Assembly (NCBI GenBank): GCA_002118135.1
Contig: BDIU01000118.1
Coordinates: 248,001-312,000, forward strand
Direction of reading: 5' to 3'
DNA length: 64,000 bases
Source of the DNA: Trebouxia sp. TZW2008
Lineage: Eukaryota > Chlorophyta > Trebouxiophyceae > Trebouxiales > Trebouxiaceae
Shown here: positions 1 to 12,100 of the stretch, one piece after another
How the letters are laid out: each line of letters starts with the position of its first letter
Position numbering within the stretch: the first letter of the stretch is position 1
Translations under genes and position numbers: made by a program
The notes under the pieces: model-generated
Seen by the model: the letters and a program-made list of their open reading frames with translations, nothing else
Databases searched by the model: none
Told to the model about the DNA's origin: nothing

Positions 1-523
1 GGCTGGCTGCTGCGAGATGAGCAACCATCACTCAATCACTGAGACACCATCGCGCATCACGTGCAGCCCGCACAAATGACATTGTCCTTACAGACCCCAA
101 AGGCCTCTTTGCAAATGTTTCCCAGCGTCTTCAGCATGCACCCTTAGGCTTAGCTAGCAGATAGCCTGTACAGCTGCCACTGATGATTGTCAGCTGTGAC
201 AGCAGCTTGAGCGCAGGCTTGCCTTATGTGCAGGACTTCCGAGACTGAACCTACAAGACTTGCCTATTGCGTTTCCCAGTCATGCTGCTGAAGTAGCTCA
301 GAGATGCTAGTGACAGACGAAAATGCTGTGGCAGCTGGCACACAAAATGGCGTCAGAGACTCCAAGGGCAAAGTCATTTGGGCTGGCTGCCTTGAAATGA
401 GCGATCGTGACTCAATCACTGAGACACCATCGCACATCACGTGCACAAATGACATTGCCCTTCCAGACCCCAAAGGCCTCCTTGCGAATGTTACCCAGCG
501 TCTTCAGCATGCACCCCTAGGCA
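1..523. repeat. Diverged direct duplication left of the B3 gene
   Basis: Bases 1-154 and 381-523 are diverged copies of one another. Shared landmarks are the GGCTGGCTGC start, TCAATCACTGAGACACCATC, CCCCAAAGGCCTC and CAGCGTCTTCAGCATGCACC. The copies lie about 380 bp apart and are separated by unrelated sequence. The duplicated segment is just beyond the stop of the minus-strand B3 gene, so it could be part of its 3' untranslated region or intergenic. Small open frames cross it on both strands, but none resembles a known protein and I do not call them genes. Confidence 0.75.
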
Positions 524-609
524 TGTACCTTGGGAAACCTGCTTCTGGTGGCATGCACTCTCTAGTTATGATCAAGTGTCAAAACATGATCTTGGGGGGA
601 TAAAGCTGA

Positions 610-3600
610 CTAGCATATTTGAGGCAATGCAAAGCTTGGATGAGCCTGGCAGGATTGATGAGCATGATGAATGTGTACCTGAGGAGGTGGTCTGTTGGTG
701 GCCCTTTTGGCAATGACAGCACCAGAGCCATCACTTTGCCCAGCACTGCTCTTTCCCGCCCTTTTCTGAGCTGAGCCAGGTGTCTTGCGCTTCTTGCCAC
801 CCTTCCCTGCCGCAGCTGACTCATTTTGGCGGGAGGTGCCAGCTGCCGCCGCATTTCCCTCCTCAGTGCTGGGCGTCTGCAGGCCGCTGGCAGCAAAAGG
901 TGTGGGAAGGAGGGGACTCAAAGGATTTGAACCTGGGGCTGATGCATTGGCAAAAGGCGCCATATGCTGTGCGTACAGCCTGGCTGCATCTGCTGCTGCC
1001 CCATAGTACAGGTTTGGCGGGAACAGGTCAGCAGCAGAGACAGCTGGCGGGAAAGGGAAGCTGCCAGAAGGCAGGCTTGGCATGACGCCAACAGGCTGAG
1101 ACGGTGCAGCAGAAGCTGCGCCAGACACAGGCATGACCGCAGGAGCTGCGCTGGTTTGAAAAAGGGAGGGAACGCTGCCAGAGGGCCCAAAGTATGGGCA
1201 CTGCAGTGATCCCTGCATGCCGCCAAGCGCAGCAGACATCTGCAGCGCCATCATGTACGGATTTGCCCCCTGAGAATTTGCTGCCAATGCAGCAGACACT
1301 CCCGCCATTCCTGCAGTCTGACCATTGCTAGCAGCTGCCGCAGGTGCAGCTCCTGGCAAGCTACTTGGTCCAGCTGGCTGACTGTCCTGATGCAATGTGC
1401 TGCTGGCAGGGGCAGTGGCATTGACAGGGGCCTTGTCTGAGCTGTGAGCAGCAGCTGCTGTATTGGACAGCAGCTTAGGCGGTGGCAAATCTGCTGACTG
1501 CTCACTAGCTGGTCCATGCACAACAGAAGCAGGATCTGCCAAACCATTGGCAGAGCCACTGACAGCTGATGACCTTGCTGCAGTCTGATGGTGGTTTGAA
1601 GACCTTGAAGCGTTGCCGTTTCCCGCCAAAAAGTTGGCGGGAAAGGCGTGACCGGCAGCAGCTGCATGTGCAGGATACAGGTCCAGGAAGGAGGGGTAGT
1701 GCAAAGGCGGGAAAGCTCCATTGCGCGGGTGGTGCTGAAAGGCGCTTGTGTGGTTGTGCAGCCCTAAGGGATGGTGGCCACCGCTGGGGCCAGCATGTTC
1801 TTGGTGGCTTCTTCTTGGCGGGAAAGCTGATGAGGTGGCGTCATGGTCCTGCAGCGGTGGCGGGAGCTGCTCCTCTGGGAAGGTGTCATCCTCATTGTTC
1901 TTGAAGGGGTCTGCTAGGCCGTTGCTCTTGAGTGATCCACACAGCATGCGTGCAAAGTTCACTTCACAGCCAGACTTGAAGCGGCGGCGTCTGACTGACT
2001 GACGGCGGGCAACATCCACTGATTCAGCAGAGTCTACGGAGACCCCATTGCTAGGTGCACCTTCCTCCCTGCCTGAAGTGGTTGCCTGCAGCACATCCCC
2101 CCGCCCAACACTCAGCTTTTTCAATGCATGCGGCCTGCCAATGGATACTCACTGCCTTGCTCAACCCTCAATGCTGTTTGGGCAATCAAGTCAACATGGT
2201 GTACTGCAACAGCCTGAAAATGAGCAGCCAATAAAAAGGATCAGCAACGGTCAGGCGTGACAAAGCAGACAGCTGTTTCTGACAAAAGCTTGGCTGTAAA
2301 AGTCGCAACTGAGACAGCAGATGGAACTATTACACGTAGTGTCCAGGATAGGTTTTGCCACTAACACTTTTGCAGAGCAAAGCAAGCACTGTACAGTGCT
2401 ACAGCTACATCAATGCAGCAGCTATGTAGCTGAACGCAAAGCACAAAGGCACTTACTGCAAGGTCCCGGTTGTCTGGGTTGATGACAATGTGCAGCAGGT
2501 CGTCATGCTCTCGCTTGATGGCGATGCAGTCCCCAGTCTTCAGGTTATGCTGCCGAATGAATGCTCCTGCATCAAAAAGCATTGTATGTTGGCAAACAAT
2601 CAAGCCAACACCTCAAGGATCAACTTGATTCAAGGTCTGCTGGTTTGATGCAATCAGTGTGCTGATTGCAACGCTCATGCATCATGTGCTACTGTCCATG
2701 TGTGTTGTGATCAATGCAACAATGTGTATGCCTGGTTGTTAACTCAAAACACAACATGCAACTTCAGCTCCGGCCTCGCATGGACAAGCCATCTTTGCTC
2801 TTGAAGATCAGATGCAGCATGCCAATGTTGGTTTGGGGATGACAAAACAGTATGCAGACAGTGCAGTATACCTATACGCTCCAGCATGAACATCCTCTTA
2901 GCAATGCCTGAGCTGGACATGGAGAGGGTAACAGGCCAAGCAGCGCCCTCCTCATCCATCACCTCCTGCATGAAAATTCGCATTGCAGCTTGGCACTCAT
3001 CCTTTTGAACACTTCTATGTCAGAAACTGACATGTGCGTGTGACGGCCAACTCTGCCTCTTGTGTTGCATGTGGGATGCGGCTTGAGCTTACTCGCAGAC
3101 ATGTTTTCTCTTCAGAGCAAGCAAGTGGCTTGGGTGAGATGTGCCTCACATGGCTAGTATTGCCTGTGTGGGAGAACTTAAAATGATGCATCTATCTTCC
3201 CTGTACCATTGACTGCATGCTGCTGGCTGGTACAGAACAGTCTGCGTCTGCAAATCATAGATCGTATGCATGCTGATAGTGTGTGCTGCATTACAGCCAC
3301 AAAGCAAAACGCTCACAGCAGCTGCAGTGACATTAAAAATATTGGCCAAAACAGCTGGAAGTGAGTCAAAGGAAAGACCGCACTTGAAACAGAGACATAG
3401 AGGAAAAGGCAGGATCCTAGAGGAATGCTAGCAGCATGCTCATTTCCGTCCTCCGTTTTGTTTCTGACTGCTTTACATTTCAGAACGACCTGTGTGTTTG
3501 AGGCATTTTCTGTCTTTTGAAGAGCATCAGCTCCATCAGAGACACATGACAGCATTAGATGTGCAGAGCAACTGACCACATGCAGGATATCTGCATCCAC

Positions 3601-5909
3601 CACTTCTGGCATGTTTGCCTCCATGGCCAGGCGTGGCAGCACAATGCGGCACTGCTCCACATCACTTCGAGTCAACACCTTGCCCACCAGCATCCCCTGC
3701 GCCACCCACATTGCTGGCTTGCTAAAGCATATAAAGCATACTTGCAGACACAGGTCCAAGCCTTAACTAGGGTGTACGCTTTTGTACTTTTGTCATGCTG
3801 CTTGATGATGCTTCAGATGTTACTGGTCTTTGCATGTATGCATGTAGCGATGCCACAGCACAAGCCTGTGCTGCTATGGCACGAAGCCATGACATAGCAG
3901 AAGCAAGCGCTGTTTTTGCACAATGCAGATTTTCTTGTTCTTCGTGTTTTAAGGCATGCTAGACTTAAAAAGGCCATGATTATGACCAGCACCTAGAGCA
4001 CAGACAGCTATCAACAGAGCCCCTAGAAGACAAGTTTGCTGATGACAGAATAGATGTGGAGGTAGCGCTGACCTGGGGGGACTGACTGGAAGGGGGCCTG
4101 TCTGCCGCTAGCATGCGCACCTTGGGGCTCATGTGCCCCTCACCATGCCCTGCACCACATCAACATCACATCAGGAACGGCTGTACAGATTGAAACATGC
4201 AGGTTGTAGCTATCATGGCAGCCAATCATTCATCTGGAACAGCCGATCTATTACTGTACTTGGCAACTGGAACTGCTAATCAAAATGCTGCTCGTGTTTT
4301 AATCTCAGGCTGACTGAGTCGCATTGCAAGCAGTCTTCTGGGGTGAGATAAGTGCAAGCAGTGCATTGCTTGCGTGCAAACTGCTTATGCCTATCCCAGA
4401 TGCGCTGACTAGGCTCTCTGCTGCACAACTATTTCAACTGCAGCCTGTTGCAGCCGTAATGCAGCCTCCTCAGGTCTCAAAAAAGCACCCAGCAAAAGGA
4501 CACTGCTCACCTGCAGAGCTGTTAGACGCCTGCTCTGCAGCAGCAGCCAGTCCTGCCAAGGAGTTCTGCCGCAGAGGTCCACCAGGCTTGCCGCTGTCAC
4601 AGAAACCAGCGTGGCCCAGGGGCTTGCTGCAGGCGGGGTTACGCAGGCAGCGCTGTGCTGCAATGGCCTCTGCTGCAGACATGCTGCCACAGCCAGGCTG
4701 TGCCCTGCCCCTGCCCTGGCTCACTGCATGAAGGGCTGCCTCAGAATTGTGCTCCACACCCTGTATGCATGCCAGTGGCTGTTGGTACAACCAAGAACAA
4801 CCAAGAGAAGCAATACACGCCCTGTGTGTCTCACTGGCTGTCACAATCAATCAATAAATCAATCAACCAATTACATGCTGCCACAGCCTGGCTGTGCTCT
4901 GCCCCTGCCTTGGCTCACTGCGTGAAGGGCTGCCTCAGAGTTGTGCTCCACACCCTGTCTCGAGCTGCTGTCACAACTGATCCAATGCATGGCAAGGAGT
5001 AACTGCAGTTCATGTGGAGAGCAGGACTGCAGAGCATATTGCAGAGTGCTTGAGTAGGCATGCTGAAGATGCAGTAGTTTGTGCTCAGCTGAAATGCGCT
5101 TGTGCGGTCAAGTGAATTCAGGGCTGATCCAATTGCATGTGCGCCACTGAAAGTGCGTAAATCAGTACGCTGCAAACCGCAAATCAGTGCAACACAATGA
5201 GTGGATTCTGACAAATCAGGATGCTCACCAGCTGTGCATCTGGCCTGCGTGTGATTGCAATGACATCCCCAATCTTCAGCTTGTTCCGCCTCATATATGG
5301 CGCTGCAGCAGAGACAACAGATCGCCTGAGCACGCATGCTGATAGGCTATCGGGATTTGCGATGTTCAAAGCAAGAAACCATATTGCATTGCATGTCAAG
5401 CATTGCACCTGTCTTTTCCATAACATACACACGCTTGTTCTCTCCTCCATTTGGCCAGGACTTGATGACAAAGTTCCATTGCGTGCCATTGACATCAAGC
5501 GCAACCTGTATTGAAAGAGGCCATTTGCATACCGAACCATTTGCATACTGAACTGTTTCCATGTCTGTTTTTAAGCGCTCTGCTTGTCAGCTCACCACTT
5601 CGTGGTGCTTCTTATCTGCAACTACTGGCAAGTTCTGCTCAACTGCGACGCGCGGGATGGTTATTCTTCCCCCCTTAGACACGCTGGTGCAGCAATCTGA
5701 GGCTGTCAAAGCCTTGGCAAACAATACAACTGAGCTCGCAGCTGCAGAAAGCAGACGACCGTCAGCACAGGTACTGCATTCGCTATTCTGTGATTGAATC
5801 TGCTGACTTTTGGCTGAACAACTGCTATACCAAAGCCTTAGCTTCGCTCACCCCGCTGACTCGGGTAGTGAAACCCTGTATGCTGCTGAGCGCTGGCTGA
5901 CGTCTGCAT
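610..5909 (-). CDS. Transcription factor with two B3 DNA-binding domains
   Basis: This is a multi-exon gene read right to left; its product should be a nuclear DNA-binding regulator. The first B3 domain is spread over exons near 5775-5594 (ALTASD, then GRITIPRVAVEQNLPVV), 5520-5445 (WNFVIKSWPNG, VYVMEKTG) and 5310-5229 (APYMRRNKLKIGDVIAI). The exon at about 4770-4510 carries a Cys/His motif (RCLRNPACSKPLGHAGFC). The second B3 domain follows near 3730-3594 (GKVLTRSDVEQCRIVLPRLA), 2965-2885 (WPVTLSMSSSGIAKRMF) and 2570-2465 (GAFIRQHNLKTGDCIAIKRE). The last exon, 2124-610, encodes a long Ala/Ser/Pro/His-rich tail with a basic stretch (KGGKKRKTPGSAQKRAGK) and ends in TAG. Introns interrupt both B3 domains at matching places. 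The start is uncertain: an ATG at 5909 in a short exon with a GTGAGC donor is possible, but I could not confirm its frame. Two separate genes cannot be fully excluded. Confidence 0.75.
4875..4975 (-). repeat. Intronic copy of the start of the B3 gene's Cys/His exon
   Basis: The sequence at 4875-4975 repeats 4681-4775 with only a few mismatches, 194 bp away. It covers the 5' part of the Cys/His-motif exon (GVEHNSEAALHAVSQGRG) and the intron before it. The copy lies in that intron, upstream in transcription order, and lacks the Cys/His motif itself. A short AATC-rich simple repeat (about 4845-4875) separates the two. The low divergence suggests a recent duplication. Confidence 0.8.
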
Positions 5910-6183
5910 AACCTCTGCAGCGTGGTGCGCTGCCTCGCTGCAGCAGCTGAGGTCGGCAGTTGGACTGCAACTGCCGTGCACTTCGTAGTAAGGCCGAAGT
6001 GGATGTCAACGATAACGGCTCCCTACTTTGAACGGAGCAAGCTGTACGAGTATGTCAAGCTGATCTGCTGCTAACATGCCAATTGATCTGAAATGTGTAT
6101 TCAATCCTGTATGGCCGACTTTCAAGCAGGTTGACTATCGCACGTTGCGCTGACAGTCAGTGACTCACAGCTTGGGGACACAG
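5910..6183. other. Intergenic: B3 gene 5' side and end of next gene
   Basis: This stretch should hold the promoter and 5' end of the B3 gene, which is transcribed leftward, and the 3' end of the minus-strand gene to its right. I see no convincing coding exon and no recognisable core promoter motif. Confidence 0.4.
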
Positions 6184-9100
6184 CTAGCTCAGGCTGAGCC
6201 GCTGCAAACAGCAAGCCGCATGACGCAAACTTGCTTGCGTCCTTTGGACAGCATCGACAATGATTGTCTGCACTTCGGTGCTGTGCAAGAACCTGTAATT
6301 GTGTGCAGAGTGGACCTCCAGCAGAGGTTGCATGTGCAAGCTTGCTCGCAGTACTTTATTTGTACTTGCTGCCAAGACCGTTCCAAAACGCCCTGTGTCA
6401 GCTGGAGTGTCAACTGCGTCAAGTGCTTGCTGAAACGCGCCGATCTGAGCTCGGCAGACAGCATTGGAATGTCGCAATGCCATGCGCGTGATCGCGATCA
6501 TGCCTTGATCGAACTGAGCAAAACCTGTTTGACTGCATGTGTGCACAGAATAGCATGCAGGTAGGTGTTGAGTGGCCAGCCAACCATTGCGCCCGAGGTC
6601 TGCGCTGCACCACACAATGCAAGCACGCAAACGCATTTTGTTGAGGTCTTGTCTAGTTTGCCGCGAACGCTTGTTGTCGGTCCGTGCTTGAACGGCAGCG
6701 GCACGATGGCGCATTGATTGAGACGCAGAAAGCAGCGCAGCAAGCTCGGGCAATGAACTTGGCAAAGCATCTCAGGCTTTGCTCTCTGCATTGTCGGCAG
6801 CTGACATCATTTTGAAGCTGTACCTTACTGCAAGTAACATCAATATTGACAGCAAGTAACATCGTCAGCCTTATATTGGACAGCTGGGCGTGCAAAATGC
6901 TCAGTCAGCTTGCATTATAGCTGAGAGCATGTTTTGAAGCAGCTGGCAGGGTTGAGCACATCATGCGCAGGGCAATTTTAGTTTGCTTTTCAACTGAAGC
7001 TTGCAGCAGTGTGCGCAGTTGTGTATCACTCTGGCTTGCTGGCATCATGGTGTGCGCAATGTAAGTGCGCGTCCTTGCTGCCAGCAACAAATGTGGTAAC
7101 AAAGCTGCCAACCCCATCTGCTTTGCAGCTGACTCAGTGATATGAGTGTAGCACAAGGAATAGAATTCTACACCAACCGCTGCCCACACAGCTTTACATA
7201 CATGCTCAGCAGTCAAAGAGACTGTGTTGTCGCTGTGCATGATGTTCATCACTGGCAGACAGCTCATTGCCATACAAGTCGCCTGAACAATCAAGCTCTC
7301 ACTTCACCAAGTCAAGGCTGCTTCGCATTGATACAGTACTTTGATGTGATGGCATCACGCAAGTACATCTAGCGTGTCTTGCTTCTTGTGATGCCAGTGA
7401 GCTCTTCGAGTATAATCTTGCAAGGCCATCAGCTACCACACTGCTGTCAGATGCTGTTACTGTTTCGGTTCAATTTCACGTCCATTGCGAGACTCGAGAC
7501 AGGGGGGGCACACCATGCAAAATATATATGAAAGTCATGGGTGATCGTCAACAGAGCATCTGAGCTCTTATCAAGCATAGATGCTAGTGCTGCGTCACCG
7601 CTCACCTCTAGCTGTCCTAAGCTCTGATCTGCCAAGCTGTGCTCAAACTCTGACTCATGACGACAACAGGATAAACGAATTGTTCAAATAGAATGCCCAA
7701 GGAACAGTTTTTCTGCGTATTCCTGCCCAAGTCTGCAACCGCACCCAAGTGCAGCTGATTCACTGGGAGCTTACAGCCCTCAAGGTGCACTGTTACTTCC
7801 TGTCAATGATATATGCAAGATTTTTGTAGTCAAAACCTCAGGTCGCTGCATAGCAGCATCTTGTCCAAGAGGGCGATCAGTGTCATGCACTGACTCGGGC
7901 ATGCTTGCCTGCCTGCTTGCCTGAGAGTCAACGGAAGTTCTTGAACTGGTACTTGGCAATTCTTGCTGCTCTAACAGTGCAAGAATCCTGCTCTGCCAAG
8001 ACAGCGTTTTGAAGTGAACCCTGCACATCCGGCAACCAATGAGTGAAACCTTGTTGGACACATAGCTGACCATAGATGCAAAAAAAGTATGCTGGCTTGC
8101 ATATGCTCTGAGAGCATCAACCAAATGACAATTATCTGTCATGTGCATTGTAACAATCCCTAAATGGTGGTAGTCCTGCTGTAAGCAGCTATACGCTACA
8201 GCATGTGTATGTCAGGCAACATGGTACAGTGATAAACCAAATTGTATGCGTGCAAAGACATCTGCAGATGCGCGCGCATTTGCACACAGTCAGGTAGCGA
8301 ATACGTGCCTGGCTGGACGTAAACACTGCTGCTTGGCCACCCAGATAGGCGTCACATCTACACTGTCTTCAACCATGTCACCAAGTCGCTGCTGCTGTCA
8401 ACACTGCATAGACAATCTAATTGTGTTGTCATGACAACAACCATTTTTGCTGTGGATATACAAGCATTTGTGACGCTGACAGCCCCAGGGTGCAGGGCTT
8501 TGCATACATTGCAGCTTTTGCAACAAGCCATGCAACAATGCACATGACCATGGATGTATGCAAAAAGTGTGTGCAAAGCCCGCCATGATGGTGTCATCTG
8601 ACCATTGCCTTATTGGAGAATGTGCTGTGAAAGTTGCTGGTGTTGGGACTGTACGGCCAGAAGTTAATGGACGGCATTCAGGAGTGTGGTGGTGGGAGAT
8701 GCAACAGAGTGCATGCTGCTGTTGTCGGATGCCAAAGATGTTTGAGTTGGTCGGAATAAAACAGTCGTGTGCCATCATGTCAGGACGCTGCTGCAAAGCA
8801 TTGACGCATTCACAGGACCATCACATGACAAGAATGTTCTATGAATGCAGCAGCCATTGAAGCACAAGGGGCTTACAGCCAACATGGGACCTGTGGCTTT
8901 ACTTTTCCAGTCATGCCAGCCAACATTGGGCTGTAGACCATGTTTGAAAGACCATGCTGACTCACCTCTTGATTGAATTTGCCGATGTCATGGCTGTCAT
9001 AGCTAAATTGCCGCATGAGTCTGCTCAGTCTGCTGAGTTTGGGGAAAGCTTGAGCCCTGAGAGCTGGCCATCAGCTGTTGGCCAACCTCTGAGTGCATGG

Positions 9101-12100
9101 AGATGAAAATGTGGCTGCAGCTGCCTCTGGGCCTAAACAGAAACCAAGTTCATGCAGGAAGTGACCACGTCAGCAGGGTGAAGAGGCTCTTGCTGAAATG
9201 GGCTTCAGACTGCATTTTGGAAGCAAAGTTCTTCTCCACCATCAACATCTGAACTGGCTGCAGCATTGGCAGGCTCATAAATGCCAATTGCAGCAGGTCA
9301 GTGTGGCAAGCAAGGGACTGGGGCGGATCACCTGGCAGGCCTGTGTCTGAACAGGGATGCAAAGTGCGTCTGCTTCTCAAGGCCCAGATGGCAGCAGCAA
9401 CGCTTGTCCCGCAATGACCCATCTTCTAAATCTGCAGGATGTCAGAAGATAGACAGACCGTAAGGACAGCATTCAAGCACCTCAGCCATTTTATATGACA
9501 GGCAATCGCGTATTCTATGATATGTAAATGCGCAAACGAAGGGCCTTCACACAAGATGCTGGCAAGACAAAGCACAAGAGCTCACGAGGCTAAGGCCAGG
9601 GGCTGAATAAATCCTGCTGATGCAGACAGGTGCTACCAAGCTCACGGATAGACTAATCTGCAAGTGTGCAGCAGTTTCATATGCGTACATCAAGGTGTTT
9701 CTGACAAAACTGATGAGCAGCCCATCTTTGCCCTTGCTGTTTGTGCTTTTGATATTCAACATCCAGGCATGCATTGAATTTTGGTACCATGTCATAGCAA
9801 CCAGCATGACAAGATGTTGTGATGCAGATGACTTGAGGAATGTGATACCAACTTCAGAAGCACCCAAGAACGCCTACCTGTCAATGGAGTCTGTTCTTGG
9901 TGATGGTGACCTCAGCAGCACAGAAGTAAATAATAGCTCAATCCCCCTGATCCCTTGCTGTTGAGCTCAGATTGCTGACGCTGCAAAGATCAAAGCTTGG
10001 TGCCTGACACTAGTGCCAAGCGATGCTGTATGTTTAAGGCCTTGCTAGTTTGGCCCAAGGTGCTGAAAGTCATCCTGTCATAGCTGTCATAGGGCTGCTG
10101 CTGAACCCTGCTGAAACTGCTTGTGACTATGTGCTAAAATGCCGAGCAGAAGATGTGTGGCGGCCTGCTATCCTCCTGAACCTTTCAGTGTTGACATGAG
10201 CAGCACACTGAACACCCAATTGCTGAAATGTGCTCATAATCTGAGCATCGTCCCATCCTGAAAGGCATCAGAAAGTTCCAATTATGCACTTGTTTTTGTT
10301 GCCTAATTTGCAGGGTCATGAACATCAGGACAATGTGTGGAGAATGTGAATGCATGCAATGCAATCACACAAGTTCAGATTAATTGGATTTGTCATGCTG
10401 TGCCTGAGGTACAGCATGCATGCCAGAAGAGAAGAAGAAGCTGACATGGTTTGGCCAGCTACCAGGGCTGATGTGCTCTTGCTCAAGCCAAAAGAGCGTT
10501 GTGCTTGAGCTAATGCAGCGTCTAGTGCTAATTATCACTTCTGCCTACCTGCTTGTGCTGCCTGCTGTAGCGTATGTGAGCAGTGCTTGCAGATTATGGC
10601 CCAGCACCGCCTGGGGTGGCCTTCAGCTGCTGGCCCTTCGAGTTGATGCTGAAGGGCCATAGGCAAGCTTGGTGCTGCCTGAACAGGCAAAGCCTTGAAA
10701 TGTTGAAGGTGCTGCTGCTGTTGTTGATCTCTCTGACTGCTTGGAGCCTGACAGTTGGCTGCAGTCTGGTCTTGAGTCTGTGCTTATTGGCGATGTCTGC
10801 ATGAGTTGCTGTCAGCATGAGAGAATGCCTAGAACCATGTGAAATACGCAAATTGCTGATGTGGCTGATTGTGCACTCCCTCGCAGCTCCTAGCACATAG
10901 TCTGTCGCTGCTGCCGCTGCCACTGATGCTGCTGCTGCCGCCACTGCTGCTCCTAGCACTGTTGCTGTCACCTCTACTGCTGCTGCCGCTGCTGCTAGTG
11001 CTGCTGCCACTGATGGTGCTGCCGCCGCAGCAGCTGCTGCTGCTGGTGCTGCTGCTGCTGATGATGATGAATCTTCAGAAGTCAACCCAGCCCTGAAAGT
11101 CTTCAGTCAGAGCTCTCATCTAAATGGCGTCTCTCCATTGAAGAATAGATGGGCTCTGCATATTGATGCTGCTTGGGGCATAAAGCTTGGCTGTAGTGTG
11201 GAGCTTTGTGATAATATAAGCAGTTTCTTGATAGCTGCTTACAGCATCCAAATTTGGCTACAGTCTCCAATGAAGTCTGTAGCTGATGCGGTTGATTGCA
11301 TCACTTGCTGACAATGACTTTTGCCATCTTTCAGCGAATTGGTCTGTTCAAATCGAACACAAAAACGGTATTGCTGCTCTGTTCCAAAAAACCTGCTTGT
11401 TGTGCCGCCAGCCTGCCCTATGCTGCGTCATCCTGCTATGTCTCAAAGTCACATAAACATACATCGTGCTCACGTTCATGTTTTGCACTCGCATATGCTG
11501 CCATTGCTGTTGTATATGAGATGCAGTGTGGTCAGTCAGACTTAGATCACCTGCGCAATCTGCCAGCTGTTGGCATGTATAACTGCCTGTGGTGCCCAAA
11601 AGTTAATGAGACACTCTGCCATCAGTAGCACCCTGACATGGCGGACGTCTCCATAATCCAGGGGTTGACCCTCCATCATGTGAGCTGTCAACTTGGTTTT
11701 CAGACCCAGCACATCAGGTCCCAACAGCAGATGGAAGGTTTCAGACTGTAGCACTGCATGCACAACACTCCTTGCTTTATCAGCAGTAGCACTTATTGTT
11801 ATGCACACCCTTCACGTTCTTTCTTACATGATCAGCGGTCATTCTGCTTTGATGATGACGGCAACTTTCATTAATGACAGTGACATTCTTCATTCCAGCA
11901 CGACATCTTAATGCTGATCAACATGCAATTGATGCCTGTGATGACTCTGCTAGCAAGATGAGTGGCAAAGTTCGCAGACAGCCTACCTTGCCCAAAAGCT
12001 TGGTGTGTTGCATCACCGTTCCTGATGAGAGTCTTGTAGCCTCAGAAGAGGCATGCAAACATTGCCATCACAATGAGGAAAATGGGTGCCAAGGGCTGGC

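Noticed and set aside
780..1904. Plus-strand and alternative-frame open frames opposite the B3 C-terminal exon
   Set aside because: They are shadows of the 504-codon minus-strand exon, whose Ala/Ser/Pro/His composition and continuity with the B3 domains support it.
10594..11096. Long open frames with poly-Ala or poly-Leu
   Set aside because: They are produced by the CTG/CCG triplet tract, which is open in every frame on both strands.
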